In this document: positions 59,725 to 64,000 of the stretch, piece by piece
Layout: every line of letters begins with the position of its first letter
Numbering within the stretch: the stretch's first letter is position 1
Assembly (NCBI RefSeq): GCF_013344685.1
Contig: NZ_CP050137.1
Location: 186,001-250,000 of the forward strand
Direction of reading: 5' to 3'
DNA from: Sphingomonas sp. CL5.1
GTDB lineage: Bacteria > Pseudomonadota > Alphaproteobacteria > Sphingomonadales > Sphingomonadaceae
DNA length: 64,000 bases
Made by a program: the position numbers and the translations under genes
Notes under the pieces: generated by a model
What the model saw: the letters and a program-made list of their open reading frames with translations, nothing else
Told to the model about the DNA's origin: nothing
Databases searched by the model: none

Positions 59725-61332
59725 TCAGTCCCGTGTCCGCTCGTCCGGCGCGATCAGGCCGCGCAGCGTCTCGATCCGGTCGGCCTCGCGCGCTGGCTTG
59801 TCGGCGCGGATGCGGCTGATCCGGGGGAAGCGCATCGCGAGGCCGGACTTGTGCCGCCGGCTCTCGTGGATCGAATCGAACGCGATCTCCAGCACCAGCG
59901 CGCGATCGGTCTCGCGCACCGGGCCGAAGCGGTTGACGGTGTGCGTGCGGACATAATGGTCGAGCCATTTCAGCTCGGCATCGGTGAAGCCCGAATAGGA
60001 TTTGCCGACCGGCAGCAACTCCGCCCCCGCGGCGGGATCGCCGTTCCAGCAGCCGAAGGTGTAGTCGGAATAATAGGACGATCGCCGCCCGTTGCCGCGC
60101 TGCGCGTACATCAGCACGCAATCGACCAGCAGGGGGTTGCGCTTCCATTTGTACCACAGCCCCATCGGCCGCCCGGCGACATAGGGGCTGTCGCGGCGCT
60201 TGAGCATCAGCCCCTCGATCGCCTGGTCGCGCGCGCCGTCGCGGATCGCCGCCAGCGCGTCGAGCGAGGTGGCGGGGACGATCGCGCTCAGATCGAACCG
60301 CGCCGGATCGAGGCCCGCCGCGAAGTCCTCCAGCCGCGCGCGCCGCGCGTCCCACGGCAGCGGGCGCAAATCCTCCTCGTCGATCAGCAGCAGGTCGAAC
60401 AGGCGCACGAAGGCGGTATATTCATCGAGCATCCGGCGCGAGACGGCCTTGCGGTTGAGCCGCTGCTGCAGGGCGTTGAAGCTGGCCGCCCCGCCCTGCT
60501 CGCCGCCCTGATAGACGCCGCGCACCAGCAATTCGCCGTCGAGCACCACCGGCGCGCGCAGCACGTCGAGCAATTCCGGGAAGCTCCGCGAGATATCGTC
60601 GCCGGAGCGCGAATAGATGCGCGTCTCCTCGCCGTGGACGATCTGCACGCGGATGCCGTCCCATTTCCATTCGACCGCATAATGATCGAGGTCCGGGATC
60701 GTCTCGCCCAGCGGGTTGGCGAGCATGAACGGGCGGAACAACGGCGCGCCCGCGGCGACGGGCGGCGGGCCGCTGCCGGCCGCCCAGTCGAACAGCGCGG
60801 CATAGGGCGGGCTCTGGCCGTGCCAATATTCCTCGACATCGGCGACCGGCACGTCGAACGCCTGCGCGAAGGCGACCTTCGCCAGCCGCGCCGACACGCC
60901 GTTGCGCATCGCGCCGGTCGCCATCTTCAGCAGGGCATAGCGGCCGTTCGCGTCGAGCCGGTCGAGCAGCGCGGGCAGATCGCGCCGCACCGTGCCGCGC
61001 GTCATCGCGGAGAGCAGCTCCACCGCCTCGCTGACGGTCGGCGCCGGAGCGGACGCCTCCGGCTCCGGCCACAGCAGGCTCACGGTCTCGGCGGTGTCGC
61101 CGACATAATCGCGCGACAGGGTGAACAGCACCGGGTCCACCCGCTCCGCGATCAGTTGCCGGACGATCGCCGATTTGACCGCCGGGAAGTCGAGCGCGTT
61201 GGTCAGCGCCGCCAGCGCCCAGCCGCGATCGGGGTCGGGCGTATGGCGCAGGTAGGCGGCGATCAGCGCCAGCTTGCCGTTGCGCGAGCGGGTATAGGTA
61301 AGCGCGTCGAGCAGCGCGGCGAACGCCTCCAC
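59725..61332 (-). CDS. ATP-dependent DNA ligase (cisplatin-type, exonuclease-associated)
   Basis: A 535-residue ligase. The N-terminal DNA-binding domain (about 1-200) is followed by the nucleotidyltransferase motif EWKWDGIR with adenylated K223, VVLDGELL, EGLMLKRRDSPY and KWKRNPLLVDCVLMYAQRG. GTG 61332 is two bases after the exonuclease stop and gives the usual N-terminus (EAFAALLDALTYTRSRN). It is of the type that accompanies a metallo-beta-lactamase-fold exonuclease, and often an Lhr-like helicase and a phosphoesterase, in DNA repair operons. The last two are not in the window. Confidence 0.93.
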   Translation of the reverse strand: MEAFAALLDALTYTRSRNGKLALIAAYLRHTPDPDRGWALAALTNALDFPAVKSAIVRQLIAERVDPVLFTLSRDYVGDTAETVSLLWPEPEASAPAPTVSEAVELLSAMTRGTVRRDLPALLDRLDANGRYALLKMATGAMRNGVSARLAKVAFAQAFDVPVADVEEYWHGQSPPYAALFDWAAGSGPPPVAAGAPLFRPFMLANPLGETIPDLDHYAVEWKWDGIRVQIVHGEETRIYSRSGDDISRSFPELLDVLRAPVVLDGELLVRGVYQGGEQGGAASFNALQQRLNRKAVSRRMLDEYTAFVRLFDLLLIDEEDLRPLPWDARRARLEDFAAGLDPARFDLSAIVPATSLDALAAIRDGARDQAIEGLMLKRRDSPYVAGRPMGLWYKWKRNPLLVDCVLMYAQRGNGRRSSYYSDYTFGCWNGDPAAGAELLPVGKSYSGFTDAELKWLDHYVRTHTVNRFGPVRETDRALVLEIAFDSIHESRRHKSGLAMRFPRISRIRADKPAREADRIETLRGLIAPDERTRD

Positions 61333-61333
61333 C

Positions 61334-62359
61334 TCAATCGTCCTCGTCGTAGAGACCGACCACCGCCAGCGCGCGCGCCGGGCGCTGGTGAAGCTCGCAC
61401 CAGCGCAGCAGCCCATCCTCGCGGCCGTGCGTGATCCACGTCTCCGCCGGGTCCACCTCGGCGATCGTCCGCGTGAGCTCGTTCCAGTCGACGTGATCGG
61501 AGATCACGAGCGGCAGCTCGACGTTGCGCTGGCGCGCGCGCTGCCGCACCCGCATCCATCCCGACGCCATCGCCGTTACCGGATCGGGCAGCCGCCGCGC
61601 CCAGCGATCGTTGAGCGCGCCCGGCGGGCACAGCACGATGCTTCCCCTGAGCGCCTCCTTCATCGTCTCCATTACCAGCCCGAGTGGGCCGAGCGGCACG
61701 TCATGCTCCTCGTAGAGCCGGCACATCCGCTCCAGCGCGCCGTGGAGCCAGATCGTCTCGTCATGGCCGGCCCGCCGCAGCTCCGCGATGACGCGCTGCG
61801 CCTTGCCGAGCGCATAGGCGCCGACGAGGATGCAACGATCCGGGTGCAGCGCCCGCGCGTGGAGCAGCCGCGCGATCTCCTCCTCGATCGGCGGGTGGAC
61901 GAACACCGGCAGCCCGAAGGTCGCCTCGGTGACGAGCACGTCGCACGCCACGGGCGCGAAGGGTGCGCAGGTCGGATCGGGGCGGCGCTTGTAATCGCCG
62001 GTGACGACGATGCGCTCCCCGGCATGTTGCAGCAATATCTGCGCCGATCCGAGCACATGGCCCGCCGGCGCGAAGGTCGCGGTGACACCGCCCGCGAGCT
62101 CCACCGTCGCGCCATAGCGGACCGGCACGGATTCGCCCGCCTCGCCGTAACGCAGCGCCATGATCGCCAGCGTCTCCGGCGTCGCGAAGACGCGGGCGTG
62201 CCCGCCGCGCGCGTGATCGCCGTGCCCGTGCGTGACGAGCGCGCGCTCCACCGGCGCGCCGGGATCGATCCAGCAATCGGCCGGTGCCACATACAGCCCC
62301 GCGTCGCCCGGCCGTACCCACGAGAAATCGCGCAAGCGCCTCTCCGTCCTCGCCCCCAT
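61334..62359 (-). CDS. ligase-associated DNA exonuclease, metallo-beta-lactamase fold
   Basis: A 341-residue nuclease of the SNM1/Pso2-like beta-CASP type. The metal-binding signature is H44-x-H46-x-D48-H49 (THGHGDH). Further ligands are likely in PAGHVLGSA and VTGDYKRRPD; the beta-CASP region contains LVGAYALGKAQRV and LVISDHVDW. ATG 62359 lies upstream of the ligase in the same operon. It is expected to trim ends or resolve lesions before ligation. Confidence 0.92.
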   Translation of the reverse strand: MGARTERRLRDFSWVRPGDAGLYVAPADCWIDPGAPVERALVTHGHGDHARGGHARVFATPETLAIMALRYGEAGESVPVRYGATVELAGGVTATFAPAGHVLGSAQILLQHAGERIVVTGDYKRRPDPTCAPFAPVACDVLVTEATFGLPVFVHPPIEEEIARLLHARALHPDRCILVGAYALGKAQRVIAELRRAGHDETIWLHGALERMCRLYEEHDVPLGPLGLVMETMKEALRGSIVLCPPGALNDRWARRLPDPVTAMASGWMRVRQRARQRNVELPLVISDHVDWNELTRTIAEVDPAETWITHGREDGLLRWCELHQRPARALAVVGLYDEDD

Positions 62360-62624
62360 GCGTAACCGACAGCGGCGGGCGCCGGTTCCGGCGAGATCAT
62401 GTGACGAGCGGCTTCGCGTCACGACGGATCGCACAAAACTCGTCCACCGCGCGGAAGAGGTGGAAAGGCCGATACCGCTGCTGGTAAGGGCACCGCGAAC
62501 GGAGGCTTCGCCGCCGCCGGTCAGGACCCGGACCTTCACGAACGACGAGGTGCCCAGCGAGACGTATCAGCCACTCGCCCTTTCTTTCCCGCGCCCTCCC
62601 CGTTCTCCCGTCGCCACCCTATCT

Positions 62625-63707
62625 ATGCGGATGCCAGCCCGGCCGCCGCGCCAGCCCGATACGGATAAAGATGTGAATTCACGCCGCTTTCCCCTTCCGC
62701 GCTGGATCAAGGACGATGAGGCCCGGCGCCGGCTCGGCCGGTGGCTGATGGGGCTGCTGATGCTGGCGGTGGTGGCGCTGGCGGTGGGCGCGCTGCGCCA
62801 CATCCTCAACGACACGAGCTGGGACGACATCCGCGCGGCGGTGCGGCGAATCGGGCCGGCGCGGCTGCTGCTGTCGCTGGGGATCACCGCGATCAGCTAT
62901 TTCGTGCTGACGGGATATGACGTGATCGCGCAACGCATCATCGGGCGCCGGACGCGATATCCGGTCGCCGCGCTCGCCTCGTTCACCAGCTATATCTTCA
63001 GCCATAATTTCGGCTTCGCGGTGCTGACCGGCGGGACGGCGCGCTGGCGCGTCTATCGCCATGCCGGGCTGACGCTAGGCGAGGTGGCGCAGATCATGGT
63101 GCTGGCCGGCGTCACCTTCTGGTGCGGCGTGTTCCTGCTGCTCGGCATCGGGCTGGTGCTGCGTCCCGGCGCGCTGACGATCGGCACGCTGGAGATCAGC
63201 GCGGCGACCCGCGTGACGACCGGGCTGATGCTGCTCGGCGCCATCGCGGTGACGCTGTTCGCGCTCCACCGCGCCGCCGGCCGCTCGCTGAAGCTGTTCG
63301 GCTGGACCCTGGTGCTGCCGACCGTCTCGCTGGCGCTCGGCCAGCTCGCGCTGGCGGCGATCGACATCGCGCTCGCCACCGCCGCGCTGTTCGTACTGGT
63401 GCCGAACCTGTCGCTGGCCGCCTTCCCGGAGCTGATCCTGGGCTATGTGGTGGCGTTCGTGTCCGGGTTGCTCGCCCACGCGCCGGGCGGTGTCGGGGTG
63501 TTCGAGGCGGTGATGCTGGTCGCATTGCCGCGTATCGACCGGGCGACGCTGTTCGCCGCGCTGCTGGTCTATCGCTGCGTCTATTATCTCGTGCCGCTGG
63601 CGGTGGGGCTGGTACTGTTCGTGCTGCACGAAACCGGCTGGCTGCGGCCGCATACCGGGCCGCGCGAGGCGGAAGGGCTGCTGCCGGCGGCCCCGCCGGC
63701 GACCTGA
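62625..63707 (+). CDS. lysylphosphatidylglycerol synthase transmembrane-type (UPF0104) protein
   Basis: A 360-residue inner-membrane protein with about eight helices. It has the family features SYIFSHNFGFAVLTGGTARW (about residue 125) and GLLAHAPGGVGVFEAVMLV (about 280). It matches the membrane flippase half of LPG synthases without the soluble aminoacyl-transferase domain, so it may move a lipid rather than modify it. The start is uncertain: ATG 62625 is used, and ATG 62631 or a GTG near 62671 are possible. Its 3' end overlaps a convergent amidohydrolase reading frame by 124 bases. Confidence 0.87.
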   Translation: MRMPARPPRQPDTDKDVNSRRFPLPRWIKDDEARRRLGRWLMGLLMLAVVALAVGALRHILNDTSWDDIRAAVRRIGPARLLLSLGITAISYFVLTGYDVIAQRIIGRRTRYPVAALASFTSYIFSHNFGFAVLTGGTARWRVYRHAGLTLGEVAQIMVLAGVTFWCGVFLLLGIGLVLRPGALTIGTLEISAATRVTTGLMLLGAIAVTLFALHRAAGRSLKLFGWTLVLPTVSLALGQLALAAIDIALATAALFVLVPNLSLAAFPELILGYVVAFVSGLLAHAPGGVGVFEAVMLVALPRIDRATLFAALLVYRCVYYLVPLAVGLVLFVLHETGWLRPHTGPREAEGLLPAAPPAT

Positions 63708-64000
63708 TGCCCGGCGAACGGCTTTAGCAGCTCCTCCACCGTGAAATAGCGCCCGGCCTTCATCACGCCGCGCACCTTCATCAGGTCGCGCACGTCGGCG
63801 TCGGGCCGCCCCTCGACCAGCACGAGGTCGGCGAGCTTGCCCGGCTCGATGCTGCCGAGATCGGCCTCCACCCCCTGCGCCCGCGCCGGCACGATCGTCG
63901 CCGCGCGCAACGCCTCGAAAGGGCCAAGGCCGAATTTCTGCAAGGTGTAGAGGTTCTGGAAGGTGCTGATCGTGAAGCTGTCGAGCGGCGCGTCGGAGCC
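63584..64000 (-). CDS. amidohydrolase family protein, C-terminal part (runs off window)
   Basis: Only the last 139 or so codons are inside the window, and the 5' end lies beyond base 64000. GSDAPLDSFTIS, GPFEALRAATIVPARAQGVE and LGSIEPGKLADLVLVEGRP are the C-terminal hallmarks of metal-dependent amidohydrolases of the imidazolonepropionase-like group. Homology appears to end near EELLKPF (about 63717). The frame then continues about 44 codons antisense inside the convergent LPG-type gene before a stop at 63584. The tail may be a recent stop-codon loss. Confidence 0.85.
   Translation of the reverse strand, partial: GSDAPLDSFTISTFQNLYTLQKFGLGPFEALRAATIVPARAQGVEADLGSIEPGKLADLVLVEGRPDADVRDLMKVRGVMKAGRYFTVEELLKPFAGHQVAGGAAGSSPSASRGPVCGRSQPVSCSTNSTSPTASGTR

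Noticed and set aside
1..64000. CRISPR arrays, rRNA or tRNA genes, prophage or integrase genes and attachment sites.
   Set aside because: No regularly spaced repeats, no recognisable RNA gene sequence and no integrase or phage proteins were seen on either strand.

Overview
The window is high-GC DNA from an alphaproteobacterium, most likely a sphingomonad. The pointers are four TonB-dependent receptors, a FecI/FecR pair, the DUF3649-PepSY-DUF3325 siderophore cassette, Rieske oxygenases with CoA-dependent catabolism, and frequent 4-base start/stop overlaps. This placement is inferred from gene content, not from a marker gene. I saw no rRNA, tRNA or CRISPR.

Region 1 (1-15.7 kb) is mainly surface and metal physiology. 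A gamma-glutamyltransferase overlaps the end of a FecA-type receptor, which is divergent from its sigma/anti-sigma pair. Then come an internally deleted IS1182-type transposase remnant, a CHRD-domain protein, a Na/phosphate cotransporter, a PAP2 phosphatase divergent from a TetR regulator across a near-perfect inverted repeat, and a siderophore receptor operon with a PepSY reductase.

Region 2 (15.8-58.9 kb) is a catabolic island of about 43 kb. It encodes four acyl-CoA ligases, two CaiB-type CoA-transferase genes (one a double-length fusion), four Rieske oxygenase alpha subunits, three bis-MGD/[4Fe-4S] molybdoenzymes, two acyl-CoA dehydrogenases, two aldehyde dehydrogenases, two SDRs, a medium-chain reductase, a TauD-type dioxygenase, an Ltp2-like thiolase-fold protein with its DUF35 partner, an alpha/beta hydrolase, CMD, EthD and GFA proteins, an MFS transporter, two receptors and three TetR regulators. 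The simplest reading is import of a hydrophobic carboxylic or polycyclic substrate, CoA activation, oxygenation and hydroxylation, and beta-oxidation or retro-aldol shortening. The substrate cannot be named from sequence. No ring-cleavage dioxygenase, ferredoxin, reductase or molybdoenzyme partner subunit lies in the window.

Two recurrent non-coding motifs appear to organise the island. Motif A (about 25 bp, TTTACGTnTTnnnAAATnTGTnAAT) lies before the reductase operon at 20.3 kb and the Rieske genes at 25.2 and 29.6 kb. Motif B (core TCGATTAATT, or a TAATCR-NN-YGATTA dyad) recurs at most promoters from 27 to 56 kb, including that of the TetR gene at 39.2 kb.

Region 3 (58.9-64 kb), beyond a GC-rich hairpin, looks like ordinary chromosome: an Ala-rich exported protein, a DNA ligase with its associated metallo-beta-lactamase-fold exonuclease, an LPG-synthase-like membrane protein, and the 3' end of an amidohydrolase gene that runs off the window.
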